From NCBI GenBank assembly GCA_028023455.1, contig JAQFVV010000050.1, positions 1,568,411-1,632,410 of the forward strand: DNA of 64,000 nt. The letters run 5' to 3'. Within the stretch, counting starts at the first letter, position 1. Every line of letters begins with the position of its first letter. Source of the DNA: Epiperipatus broadwayi (Eukaryota > Onychophora > Udeonychophora > Euonychophora > Peripatidae). The notes under the pieces were generated by a model. The model was given only the letters and a program-made list of their open reading frames with translations. It had not been told where the DNA came from and did no database searches. Positions 44,751-55,094 of this stretch are shown here, piece by piece. A program made the position numbers and the translations under genes.

Positions 44751-45240
44751 ATGGCTTTCTCGACAGACCTCTCTAAGACCTGTCGTCATATTCCTTATGG
44801 AGTTTTGACCCCTTTCCAAGTCAGCTGTAATACACTTCACTGTAAGTGATCCCATCTTCAAGAATCAATTTGCCATACTGCATAGGAAAAAGTGATTCCC
44901 AGGCAACCCTCAAAGCTCATCTCATGAGTGAATGGAACCCCTTCATTACCATTGACATGATGGACCTTCCATTCCAGATGTTTGACAATGCCTTAATTTC
45001 ATTAAACCACCACAAAAGACAGTTTTTTTCTGACTGTTACAAATATTTTCTTTTTTGGGGTTGAAGGAAGGCCAGCACATTTGCCGCCCATAGCAGGTTA
45101 ATCTCAAAACTACAATGCCGAATGGTCATCTGCCATTGAACTGTTGTTTTGATCTTGAAAAAGTCTCAGAAAGTGTGCGACTTGATTGTGAACATTTTGT
45201 GAATTCTGACCCCTGACAATGAAAGGAGGGGCATTTGACA
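44751..45240 (+). pseudogene. Unidentified frameshifted coding relic
   Basis: Starting at an ATG at 44751 the plus frame reads MAFSTDLSKTCRHIPYGVLT and PFQVSCNTLHC, then shifts frame to KSDSQATLKAHLMSEWNPF, ITIDMMDLPFQMFDNALISL, then NHHKRQFFSDC and, after further shifts, EGQHICRP-like and LKTTMPNG-like text. The residue mix is protein-like across several frames, so it is probably the first ORF of a mobile element. I cannot name the family. It may belong with the T-rich tract before it. Confidence 0.45.
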
Positions 45241-45244
45241 ATTC

Positions 45245-46080
45245 ATTACAATTTTTACCAACTCATATCAATTATAATACATTGAAGCAAAAAAAAAATC
45301 CATTCAATAGACTTTTCATCATTACAAGTACAGAAACCTTCATATCATATGCTGTACAATAGTCAAGAGTAATGTCTAGAGAGAGTGTTGTATACTCATC
45401 ACTAATAATGTTCAGCATGCTAGAAATGTTGGGGTAAGGATGCACTTTCAAAATCTTAGTGTTTGAACAGTTTACAGGCCATAAGATCTATGAGTGGCCT
45501 TGTAAACAGCATATTTATGTGCTTTAGCATAGAAACAGCACCATCGAATGGTGTGGCTCAATAGATGCTGTATTACCAACAAATTCATTCACACAAAGAT
45601 TCATTCTGCCTTCATGAATTAAGAATAAAAAACAGACAATGATGTTTCTTGATCTTAAATGTAGAGGTAAACAATCAATAAACTCACCAAACTGGCTGTG
45701 TGTTGATGAGCAGCTCATCCATGTTCATGTACTATATGAATAATCACATAGTAACAACAGCTGCAATAATAAAAATATATGGAATGGACCATAGGAATTT
45801 GCTCAGCTCAGTTTCTTTAAGGCCTCCAAGAAGAATCAAGGGCCTCTTTTTCAGTTAATAGCAGACTCCTTTCTGCCAATATATATATATATATCAAATC
45901 AATGTCTGTATTTCTTCAAAATAATATACGTAAATTTATAAATAAAATATTTGAAATATATATATATGCAGGCATTGGTTTTAGAATGAATGAATAATGG
46001 ATTCTCTTTTGCAAATTTGCTTAGGCCTTGTATAAATGAGGCTACATCTAGAGTGTTATATTTCCACTCTTATCAGAAAA
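45245..46080. other. No gene supported
   Basis: May include the decayed continuation of the relic ending at 45240. A 64-codon minus frame at 45524-45718 has no recognised domain. Two TA arrays lie near 45880 and 45955. Confidence 0.4.
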
Positions 46081-46084
46081 AGCT

Positions 46085-46165
46085 ACAATAGTTTGGAATT
46101 CTTGAATATTATTGATATTGGTATTGTTTAAGTGTTAACTGGTTTTTAATAGTGTTTAATTTTTG
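46085..46165. repeat. Family J fragment
   Basis: CAATAGTTTGGAATTCTTG through ATTGTTTAAGTGTTAACTGG matches the right arm of the foldback at 37629-37840. Only one arm is present. Confidence 0.5.
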
Positions 46166-46251
46166 AATGCATCAAGGTTTACTAATGCAAATGATCATTT
46201 TACATTGTCTGGGCAATCTAGTGGAATATGTTTTTAACAGCATTTGATTTT

Positions 46252-46739
46252 AAAACAGGCAAAACTCTCTATATGTATTGCCCCTCAATGCAAGCCAGAG
46301 TAATCAATGGATGCCAGAAAGCTTGTGCATAAAATCTCCATCTAGTGCCTACTCATCTAATATCCCCAGACTAGTTTCTGGATTATGCTCTTCATCAGTT
46401 AAGAGCCTTGGATCTGATAGCACTGTACCTAGATCTTAAGATCTAATGCAACCCTCCAGCAGTGACCTTTTATCTCTACTTAACTATAAAATTATGTCTC
46501 TTAAATTGAAAACACTATATTTTCAATACAAGCTCATTAGCTTATATAGTCATATAGATCTAAAAGTTCAGTACCTATACACTTTGGTGACTTTGGTTTT
46601 TTAATAACCATAGCCACCATTATCCTATTAGGCAAGATTGGTTTTAAGCCAATAAACATCACATGATCACCATTTCTTATGCTTGCTTATAACTGTTAGT
46701 AAAACAGGCAAAACTCTCTATACATATGATGTTTATTAT
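46252..46739. mobile_element. Family A foldback, copy 4, ends defined
   Basis: A 488-bp insertion flanked by GCATTTGATTTT (46240-46251) and GCATTTGGTTTT (46740-46751), a 12-bp duplication with one change. AAACAGGCAAAACTCTCTAT lies at its left end and again at its right end in direct orientation, so this copy is not a simple palindrome. The inner CACATGATCACCATTTCTTA is the block that ends copy 5 in reverse. Confidence 0.75.
46363..46404 (-). ncRNA. Hammerhead-like motif, family A
   Basis: Minus strand: TCTTAA, CTGATGA (complement of 46392-46398), stem II degraded (AGAGCATAATCCA), GAAA (complement of 46375-46378), stem III AC/TA/GT, cleavage C (46369), TGGGGA. Core and stem III are intact and stem II is lost, so activity is unlikely. 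Confidence 0.5.
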
Positions 46740-46759
46740 GCATTTGGTTTTGTTGGTCA

Positions 46760-49360
46760 AGGCCAAATATAAAGTTAAAGATAATGCTATATTTATTATA
46801 TCACATAGGCAATTTTTTTGCAGCACAATAACTCAAACTTAATAAGCTAATAGAATACCCTCACTGCATTGTCAAGACAAACTTTATGGATTAAATTATG
46901 AATATATTTGTCAAGACAATCTTTATAAATGAAATTATTGACATTTTTGATAAAATAGTTTTTATATTCTAGTGGTTTATTAGGTTTTAGTTGGGGTGTT
47001 GTGAATTACTTTTGGAAACCAGTTTATTATTGACAATTTATAGTTTAGTATATAAAATAAGATAAAATAATATATAATAACACAAACCATTGATGTTAAA
47101 CTGCAATTTTTAATCTACCACTTTAGACTGAAGCCACAGAAATACACAATAACAGGATTTAATACTGATGATTATCGAGATTATAATCCAAAAATATTAA
47201 AAAATGCTTCAAACTGTCTGTTTATTAATTTGAATGATTATTTTCTCTCATATTTCTTATTTTGTGTAATAAATCAGAGAGTTTTTATCTTTGCATCACG
47301 TCTTTATTCACAAGCCATTTCAACAATATCTGGGTCAGTTCAATTTCATGTTTGGTTTTTATGATTATGAAATAATGATTCATTTGTAAGGTTACATTTA
47401 GTTTTTCTGCGCATGGGAAAATAAGCATCATCCCTATACTTAACTCACTTTAGTTTTCCCATACTAAGAGAATAATAAAAATATAAAAATGAATGAAGTC
47501 TGGATTAATGCAAAGAATGAACCTATGATGAATTAAAGAAGCATAGATCTATCTTTTAAATGTCATTTAATGGTAGATTTGTTATAACTCTAATTCACAT
47601 AATATTAAAACCTATTTTCATTTGTGACTAATAGTGTTATGAGTACGTATCTGGTAATGAAAAGAATTTAGTTTAAACTGATCAATTTGGCTATTACATC
47701 TAACACTTCATATATTATTTTTATAATAAGCTAATAGAGAGCAGATGAATGGATGAGTGGTCGCATTCTTAATAATATTTAACCTGTGTTGCGTTTATGT
47801 GTTATATCTATTCATATATTTATTGGTCTGTAATGGTGAGTGTTCAATCCGAACGAGATAAGATGGAATCTGGATTAGTCCATTAGTTGAAGGTAAGTTG
47901 CGATATAATACTTAATCATAACATGTGGGCTAACACAAGTTAAAAAAATATATGATGCAATAAACTTAAGATAAATAATTCTTCCGGTTTAAGAATATTT
48001 TTAGATGACTTTAGTCTAAGTCCTTTGTCTGTTCTCTTCTCAAAAGTGCGCCCAATTAAGTTGAAGTAAACAAAAAAAAAATTCAAGCTTAAATTTAAGT
48101 TTTACTTATCGATTTAAATTTGTGAATATTGTACTCTATATAGATGTATCTAAACACATACACACAAGTTACGTTTTCATTGTATTTTTATCAAACATCA
48201 ACTCTGTAAACCTAATTTCATTTATTTTTTGTAAGATTATTTAATCAAAGGATCAACTGCTGATAAAGGGTATCAAAGTATTGGTGTAGAGTCGCATTAT
48301 TTACTTTCAACAGCTCAAGAATTGGTTTGTTATTTCCCTTTTTAAAATCTTTTCAATGGGCAATTACCAAAAAATCTTTTCCTCTCAAGTCAGCCAACGT
48401 TATCCAAATGCGGTGAAAAAGTAACTCAAACAAAATACTTATATAAACAATACTTTTAAAAATATAGCTTGTTATTATTCATGACTGCTTACATTTAGCA
48501 TTTTTTTTTAAATACTCCTGATTTTCTTTTAAGAACAAACAGTGGTTCTTATTCCTTTTACTAATATTCATCTTAACTCAAATCTACCATTTGTCAATCA
48601 TTTTTGATTATTGAAGACATCGAATATTGCATTAACTGAGGCAGAAAGACAATCTGCAATTTTGAAAGGAAGCTCTAAAAATGAAAATAATTCTCTATTT
48701 TTATCAAAGATTGTTTTTATATAATTTTTATAGCAATGGATGTTCAATATTAAAAAAAAAATGAAATTACAACTTAATGAATAATTCATTAATAAAAGTA
48801 CGGCTTTCATGTTTTATTAAATGTCAATTATTCTGATAGATAGTTCAATTTATCAATGTTCTATATATTAATTTACGTATCGTTTAAATGAGCACATAAA
48901 TAATTTATATCTTTTATATGTATATATTAGCAAGGATGATTAGACACTACTTATAAAGAACTATATGCATGGCTAGTAAAATCAAATCCTGGTTTAAAAA
49001 TAAATATAATTTACACAGTGTATAAAATCTAGAATTAAACTTTTCAAATGAGGTGCTTGGACCATTTTTCCAAAATAAGCTCATATTTAGAGGTAAAAAA
49101 AAGTTTCTTGTAACTTTACTGATAAGACTAACAGGATATTTATTGAAATATGTGCCAGATGTCCCAGTTATCAATTTCTTATTACAAAAAAATATATAGA
49201 TTCGTGTTTGATTTTAAAATTTTAATTTATTAACAATCAAGTGTTGTTTCTAATTGTCTTCAAGCCTTCAATAATCCACCAAAACCTTACTGAAGTTGAT
49301 ATACTTTAGTCTATTTTATGACATTTTACACAAATATATTTCAGCCATAACCACAATTTA
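46760..49360. other. AT-rich DNA, no gene seen
   Basis: Includes a family K fragment at 47835-47900. Short frames at 48598-48810 and 48947-49174 show no domains. No RNA gene or host exon could be supported. Confidence 0.45.
47835..47900 (+). repeat. Family K repeat with donor-like end
   Basis: GGAATCTGGATTAGTCCATT and AGTTGAAGGTAAGTTG match the complement of 49728-49797. The first part also matches the complement of 52380-52447. GAAG/GTAAGTT looks like a strong splice donor, but no frame is open through the segment, so it is a repeat and not an exon. Confidence 0.55.
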
Positions 49361-49409
49361 TTGTTTTTCAAAAGGTTTGTGATGATGGTGTTCTAGATGC
49401 ATTTTTATA

Positions 49410-49686
49410 TTGGACTATTTCCATCATCTAATATGTGAGTTGAATGTCTTTAGAACAATTTAATTTTATTTAAATATTCCAAATACATTCCACTGTTAGT
49501 AATATCACAGCAAATGGATTAGTATATGCACCAACTTGTTTGCTGTGATATTACTATCAGTTGATGCATATACTAACCTGTTTGCTGTGATATTACTAAC
49601 AGTTAAATGTATTTGGAATATTTAAATAAAATTAAATTGTTCTAAAGACATTCAACACATATATTAGATGATAAAAATGGATCCAA
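49410..49686. repeat. Foldback element, family F
   Basis: The arms start TTGGACTATTTCCATC and end in the complementary text (with small changes). The inner arms contain GAATGTCTTTAGAACAATTT and its inverse. The block TTTGCTGTGATATTACTA occurs once inverted and twice direct near 49500-49605, so the centre has been duplicated. Confidence 0.75.
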
Positions 49687-49727
49687 TATAAAAATACAAC
49701 TACAATTTATATACGTCATTGTTATAC

Positions 49728-49797
49728 CTCAACTTACCTTCAACTAATGGACTTGTCCAGATTTCAACTTGTGATTAAATTGAGTATTCATCACTAC
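49728..49797 (-). repeat. Family K repeat
   Basis: The complement reads ACAAGTCCATTAGTTGAAGG followed by TAAGTTG, as at 47835-47900, on the opposite strand. It lies 40 bp outside the family F foldback. Confidence 0.5.
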
Positions 49798-49799
49798 AA

Positions 49800-50885
49800 A
49801 ACAAATGATAAATGAACAAATATGTACAATAGAAGGTACAGTCCAATAATTGATGGTGCTGCAGTGAATCCCATTTCTCTTATTATGAAAGAGGATCAGG
49901 TTACAAATAGGTGGTCCATTTGGAGGGAAAATTAGACAACAACTATTAACTGCCAGAACTTTATTTATGGTACATGTTCACTATATTGTTAAATCAGTGA
50001 GGCTGGTTCACACTAAACTCAAAGCTGCTATAATATAAATCTAATAATCAGGCTGGCATGGTGCAGGTGGGAGTTTCATCCTACTGACACATAAGACAAT
50101 CTGTCATGGTTGAGCTGGAAGTATTATGTAAATATAGAAAGGCACCTGAAATTCCTTCTTTCAATACATGCATGGCAATTAGATATTACAACCAACCTAC
50201 CACTATCAGGCAAAGCTATATTAGTGTATATATTGTAAATATATGTTCTTCGTACATTAATAAATATTTTTATCATATTCACAAGAGTTTACATTTGTTA
50301 AAATCATATATAAACCCAACAGATTTGGTGAAATCACAATAGGATCTTTCCCTTGTGGGTTATTTAGATCTTTATCATTAATTACAAAAAATGTCACTTG
50401 ACATTATTATCACATCAGTAAAATTAAATAATCAAATGAGAGTGGTTTTCTGTAATTAAAGTTGAAAATTGCAGAAAAATAATTCAAATTGGCTAAAATT
50501 AGCTCATTAAAAGAATTTGATCCAGATTATACTCAAATGTGGCAAACCTATGTGGGACGAGTTTCTCTATGCAGGCTAATCAGATTTAAATGCCTGAATT
50601 AGAATTAACCACATTGTCATACATTGTGGTGCACAGGTATACAGAATTTTATGATCACAAATAACTTTGTTTCTTCCAGCTCAGCTTAATTTTTATAAAG
50701 TATTATATCTGTTATCAACATTTGTCTGTCAAAATCCCCAAATAATAATGCATTTATATCACTTCAATCTCTTTAAAAACAAAAGAATTCACAGTACAAT
50801 TTTCATAATCAAAAATATGAGATCTATTACAAAAAAAATCAAGTCAGATGTCATATGACCTAATTTAATAAGCTTGTATTTACAA
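49800..50885. other. AT-rich DNA, no gene seen
   Basis: A 78-codon frame at 50106-50342 and a 63-codon frame at 50667-50858 have no recognised features. GTGAGGCTGGTTCACAC and GGGAGTTTCATCCTACTG near 50000-50090 are mildly less AT-rich, but nothing is identifiable. Confidence 0.45.
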
Positions 50886-50942
50886 ATGTTATATATAGAT
50901 CTCACAAAATAAACTCTTAACAAGCTTTGTAGAATATCCCCA

Positions 50943-50982
50943 ACCTCAGACTGGTTTCTGCTACTGGCATCCTCAGTGAGGT
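50943..50982 (-). ncRNA. Minimal type I hammerhead ribozyme, family E
   Basis: Minus strand, 40 bases: stem I ACCTCA; CTGAGGA (complement of 50970-50976); stem II TGC/CAGTA/GCA with all three pairs formed, including the closing pair; GAAA (complement of 50955-50958); stem III AC/CA/GT; cleavage C (50949); stem I TGAGGT, six perfect pairs with ACCTCA. All invariant core positions are present. Stem III of two pairs is very short, as in minimal hammerheads of Penelope-like elements, which are thought to work best as dimers. Confidence 0.75.
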
Positions 50983-51131
50983 GCTAGGATATTCAATCAT
51001 TAGATTAAAAATACCAGGACAAGCCCAGCACTTTATCTAACTATTAAGTAGAAAATCTGAAATTTTCAGACATCCATATGCCTTCTAATCAAGCTATCTA
51101 AATTAAATAGCAATATGGCACTGAACTAAGA

Positions 51132-51171
51132 ACTTCATTGAGGATGCCAGTAGCAGAAACTGGTCTGAGGT
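51132..51171 (+). ncRNA. Hammerhead ribozyme, family E right arm, one core change
   Basis: ACTTCA, TTGAGGA (51138-51144; core C changed to T), stem II TGC/CAGTA/GCA, GAAA (51156-51159), stem III AC/TG/GT, C at 51165, TGAGGT (51166-51171). The stem III loop differs from the left arm (TG versus CA) while the pairs are kept. The C-to-T change in CTGANGA should abolish activity. Confidence 0.65.
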
Positions 51172-51344
51172 TGGGGATATTCTACAAAAAATGTTAAGAG
51201 TTTATTTGTGAGCTCTATATATAATATGAGATTTATAATTATTAGCAGCAAAATTAATCATTAATAATTCCACATTATGTACAACATGATGATCAAAGTG
51301 ACCTGCTATTTCTTTTGAATTTATTCAAAACATCAATAGATATA

Positions 51345-51858
51345 TTTGACTATTTCCATTATCTAGTATAAAGTATTGAATGTCTTTAGAAAAATTTAAC
51401 TTTACATAAATTTTCAAAGTACATTCAACTAATAATCCACAGGTTAGTATATGCACCATGTTTCAAGAGATATTCTTCTCTTGTCTTCAGGTATTGCTGA
51501 CCTGTCCAGTGACAGTACTAACATGGCTATCTAATCAGAACCCTTAGATTCTTGAATTTTAAGGTAACACTCTAACCAACTAAGTGATCCTGCCAAAGAC
51601 AACAGTCACTAGAAATTTCATATACTTATCAATGAACATCAAAAATCTAGGGGTTCAAGTTCAATTCCCATGCTAGTGCTGCCCCTGGTCAGGCCAGCAA
51701 CACATGAGGAAGAGATGAAAATAATACCTCTCAAAACGTTGTGCATATACTAATCTGTGTGCTATTACTAACAATAAAATGTTATTGGAATATTTAAATA
51801 AAGTTAAATTTTTCTAAAGACATTCAATACTCAATACTAGATTATGGAAATAGTCAAA
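51345..51858. repeat. Foldback element, family F, with nested insertion
   Basis: The outer arms begin TTTGACTATTTCCATTATC and end in the complement, with GAATGTCTTTAGAAAAATTT inside as at 49410-49686. The centre is replaced by about 275 bp of unrelated DNA (51467-51745), so the foldback is the older element. Confidence 0.7.
51467..51745 (-). mobile_element. Possible second tRNA-derived SINE
   Basis: On the minus strand, CACTTAGTTGGTTAGAGTG is like a tRNA A-box region. About 40 bases later GGGTTCTGATTAGA is like a weakened B box. The upstream part contains a tRNA-like GGGTTCAAGTTCAATTCCC on plus. The sequence lies inside the family F foldback. It is unrelated to the valine-like SINE. Assignment is tentative because no poly-A tail or duplication was found. 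Confidence 0.35.
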
Positions 51859-52379
51859 TATGTAAATACAACTAAACTATCATCATCATAAACATTCAGG
51901 AAAAGATCAATAGATGCATTACTGATCTTTATTTTATAATATTGTGAAATATTTTTGTTAAAATATATACTTGTTAATAAGAGCACAAAACTTGCTTAAT
52001 TTAATCGATTTTAGGAATCAATGGGAGTAAAACAGAAAAAACCCTTTGGCTTTAATTATATGATTTTTATTTCTTTATCAAGGACTTTTAATTGAATTCT
52101 AAATTTTTCATTAGAAGGCAACATTTTCAAAATCTTGTATAATTTGTTCTTTCTGTTTACTTTTGTTATCAATTCATTGATTATCCAATAGTTTATTTTT
52201 AAATCGTTTTTTTTATATATTTTACATAAGAACTGTCATGCTATAAAATCTTTAATCTTATGAATAAATAATGAAAATGCACAATTTACGTTATTCATTT
52301 CATAGATTATATTGCAGCCGTGTAGTATAATTAAGGAATGCAAACGTTTATGAATTAGTCATATCTGACCTTGCCTTCC

Positions 52380-52447
52380 GATGTGGATTAGCCCAGATTC
52401 CTTCCTTATCTAATCGGATTGAGCACTCATTGCCACTACTAATGTTT
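52380..52447 (-). repeat. Family K repeat
   Basis: The complement of GATTAGCCCAGATTCC and TCTAATCGGATTGAGCACTC matches 47835-47890. It sits immediately upstream of the LTR-like block. Confidence 0.5.
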
Positions 52448-52472
52448 ATACATGTGGATAACTAATATATAA

Positions 52473-53092
52473 CTGTGGCCAAAGGGTAAACATAAATATG
52501 GTCGATGCACAAACATATTTTTTAAATGTTTACCATTGGTTAGTATGAGTCAATAGGCAATGATACGCTTTGAATCAGATTTCTATCACTAAGGTAGGGG
52601 ATCTGGCAATGAATAGTCAGCCTTTATGGATGCAAGGGGGAGAGAGAGAAGGTCTGTCTAACCTAAATGACTGAACATGCTCAATTGAAACCAATTTCAA
52701 TAACAATGGTGTTTCTACTGTTGTCATTTCCAATATGTCTATGCAGTGAGCCAAGTCCACAATAAGACTAGAAGCTGCTAAGACTATGGCTGACTCGAGG
52801 CAAGCTGTCCAGTACAACTGGAAGAGTTTAGACTAGAACTCAAGGCAAGCTGTCCAGTACAGCCAAAAGAATATTGACTAGAACTCATGTGGCAAGCTAA
52901 TATATACAACTGGAAGTGAATCTGGCTCAACCGCACAGTATTAACTATGTTTATCTACATAAAATTGTATTTATTGATTGCATAATATGTATGTATGTTT
53001 GTTCTAATAAATTATACATATATTTATTGATATTACTGTTCGTTTGAGTCTGAAACCTGCAATTCAGTCCAAACACAACAGAATTAAAACTC
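52473..53092 (+). mobile_element. Possible solo LTR
   Basis: The block starts TGTGGCCAAAGGG and ends CCAAACACAACA, fitting the TG...CA rule. Near its 3' end it has AATAAATTATACATA followed by a GT-rich stretch and TCTGAAACCTGCAATTC, arranged like a polyadenylation signal and U5. Three imperfect 47-bp repeats (GGCAAGCTGTCCAGTACA) lie at 52798-52915. I found no clear 5-bp target duplication, and no gag, pol or second LTR is nearby. A 66-codon minus frame here is not credible. Confidence 0.35.
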
Positions 53093-53697
53093 TAAAACAT
53101 TTTATCCTAGGAAAAAAAAATCATTTTAAAATTTATAATGATTCCTCTGTGGTCTGTAAGATACCATTCCAAAAATGATATTTTCAAAAGAATATTTTCA
53201 GGAAATCTAGAAAAAACATAGTCAATAAGCAAAGATAAAACATGTATAGGTTGAAATAAAGATTGAATAAATCCAAAAGGTGAAATAATATTTAAATAAC
53301 ACTGAACAGCAGCAATAATTTCACCAGAAATAGATATGTTTATGTGACCAATAATAATAATGAACCTATCATTTAATCTAGCAAATAAATCATGGAGTTC
53401 ATCATTTAAAATGCCAATTGACTATTGGTATGACCTATACAAAGCAACAAGTATTAATATGTCAGAATCTAAGTTAATATTTAAAACAAAAAGTCAGAAG
53501 GATCAAAAAGTTCAGCAATAAAAATCATACAAAGATCTGATTTATAATAAATTAGAACTCCACCTGGTCTGTTATTTGTTCTATATTTAATAATTGATGT
53601 CTTTACTTCTAATTCATACAATATTTTTCCATATTCATTAATCTAGATCTCCGACAAAATTATTATATCAAATGAATAATCAAGTGAATATAAATTA
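53093..53697 (-). pseudogene. LINE AP-endonuclease domain relic
   Basis: Minus-strand frames give FDIIILSEI (the LSETW motif), INEYGKILYELE, SIIKYRTNNRPGGVLIYYK and SDL, then GHINI at the GDFN position and YLTDHRGIIIN at the SDH motif. This order is that of an APE-type endonuclease of CR1/L2/Jockey-like LINEs and differs from the RTE copies. No reverse transcriptase follows, the sequence ending at the LTR-like block. Stops and shifts make it inactive. Confidence 0.65.
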
Positions 53698-54032
53698 TAT
53701 ATATTAAAATTTTCTTATCATCTCCTCATATACAATTTAATGCAATCTTTTTTATATAATTCCTTCTTTATTTTTCTTACAGTTTCAACTGTTCTTAAGT
53801 TTTAATCAGAGCTTTTTATAAATTCCATTTCTCTCTCTACAACTGTAACAGTTACAGTTGTAGAGAGAGAGAAGCGAAATTTATTTGTAGACAGAGAAGT
53901 GAAATTTATAGAAAGTTCTGATGAAGACTTCAGGACAGTCAAAACTTTAATCAAAATAAAAAAGGAATTATATAAAAAAGATTGCATTAAAATGTATATG
54001 AGGAGATAATAAGAAAATTTTAATATATATGA
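53698..54032. repeat. Family C foldback inserted in a LINE
   Basis: The arms are AAAATTTTCTTATCATCTCC (left) and its inverse (right). The centre contains ACAACTGTAACAGTTACAGTTG and GAAGCGAAATTTATTTG. The right arm has CTGATGA, hairpin, AAAAC. TGAATATAAATTA occurs just outside each end (about 53691 and 54070), consistent with a 13-bp target duplication in the LINE. Confidence 0.7.
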
Positions 54033-54049
54033 AGAGAAATGCAAAAAAG

Positions 54050-55090
54050 TAAAGAAAATATAAAAATAATGAATATAAATTAACTAACAATTCATCAAAT
54101 TGTTTCTTCAAACTGTTATATGTTTATATGAAAAATCTTAAAATTTTCAATAGCTAATTTATTTTCTACTGTTAAAAAAGACATGTCCTAAATTGGGCAA
54201 ACCAGATTCAAGAATTAATCCTAATAGCATTATCTCCCGTATCTTTTTTCAACCAATTTTTGACATCTTGAATCCAAATAAACCTATAGTTATTTTTTTT
54301 TAGTCATTGTACATTCTTTCCAAAATATATTCCTATTTTCAAGCAATAAATCTTCATTTATATATACAGACTAGATATAGCAATATGCAAAATATCAAAC
54401 TGATATAATTTAGGTCTTTTACCACCTGACAAAAATAAATCTCATCATTTTATGAATAAAATTAATGTTTATTACAGGCCTAAATCTACCTTTATATTTT
54501 AATCTATATAGAGATTTCATATTATTTTTATTAAAGTCTGAAAATTCTACTTTTTAGCTAACTATATTTTCTGCAATATTAAATAAACTTTCATTTTCAG
54601 CATATTTAATACAATAATTTCAAAAATATTTTCTAATCTTTGCTACTTTAAATAAAAAAATTCGTTTTGCACTTTATATAACAAAAAATCTTATGTGTTT
54701 ACATTTTCGTGTATTTCATTAAATTCTCTAATCAATTTTTTTTATATTATTTTGAACTGATTCATGTTCTAAACAAAATTTAGTGAAAAAAACTGTGATA
54801 AGGAATAAATATTATTTTGTAAAATAGGTAACAAGTAGCATATTAAGATTTCTATTTATCTGCTGAAGTAATTCAAAAATAGAATTCTTATCTAAGTAAT
54901 TAGATAAGGAATCAAACTAGATCCATCATTTAAACTCATGTCTAAATTGGTTCCTTCTCTACAATGTTTACACTTTCATAATGTCTTATCTGTAGATGTC
55001 TTATTTTAAATGTCTTTTCACTTACAGTACTACTTTTAAAATGAAAATTGTCATTACAACTCCAACAGTTAATAAAATTTCCACCAGAGG
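54050..55090 (-). pseudogene. Probable ORF1 of the interrupted LINE
   Basis: On the minus strand, frames near 55080-54960 give FINCWSCNDNFHFKS followed by His- and Cys-containing text, like the zinc-finger start of CR1-type ORF1 proteins. Later text is too broken to assign. Its position 5' of the endonuclease relic on the same strand, with a foldback between, fits one LINE split by a later insertion. Confidence 0.4.
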
Positions 55091-55094
55091 TTTA

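Larger units (their letters stand above)
50890..51222. mobile_element. Family E foldback with hammerhead
   Basis: The arms are about 100 bp: left 50890-50992 (ACAAAATAAACTCTTAACAA, CCCCAACCTCAGACTGG) and right 51125-51222 in inverse. The loop is about 130 bp. Each arm bears one hammerhead, on opposite strands, so any transcript would contain one ribozyme in sense and one in antisense. A diverged relative is at 62865-63220. No coding capacity is seen. Confidence 0.8.

Noticed and set aside
47835-49797. Duplicated exons with GTAAGTT splice donors
   Set aside because: The donor-like sequence is inside a repeat found on both strands, and all frames through it contain stops.
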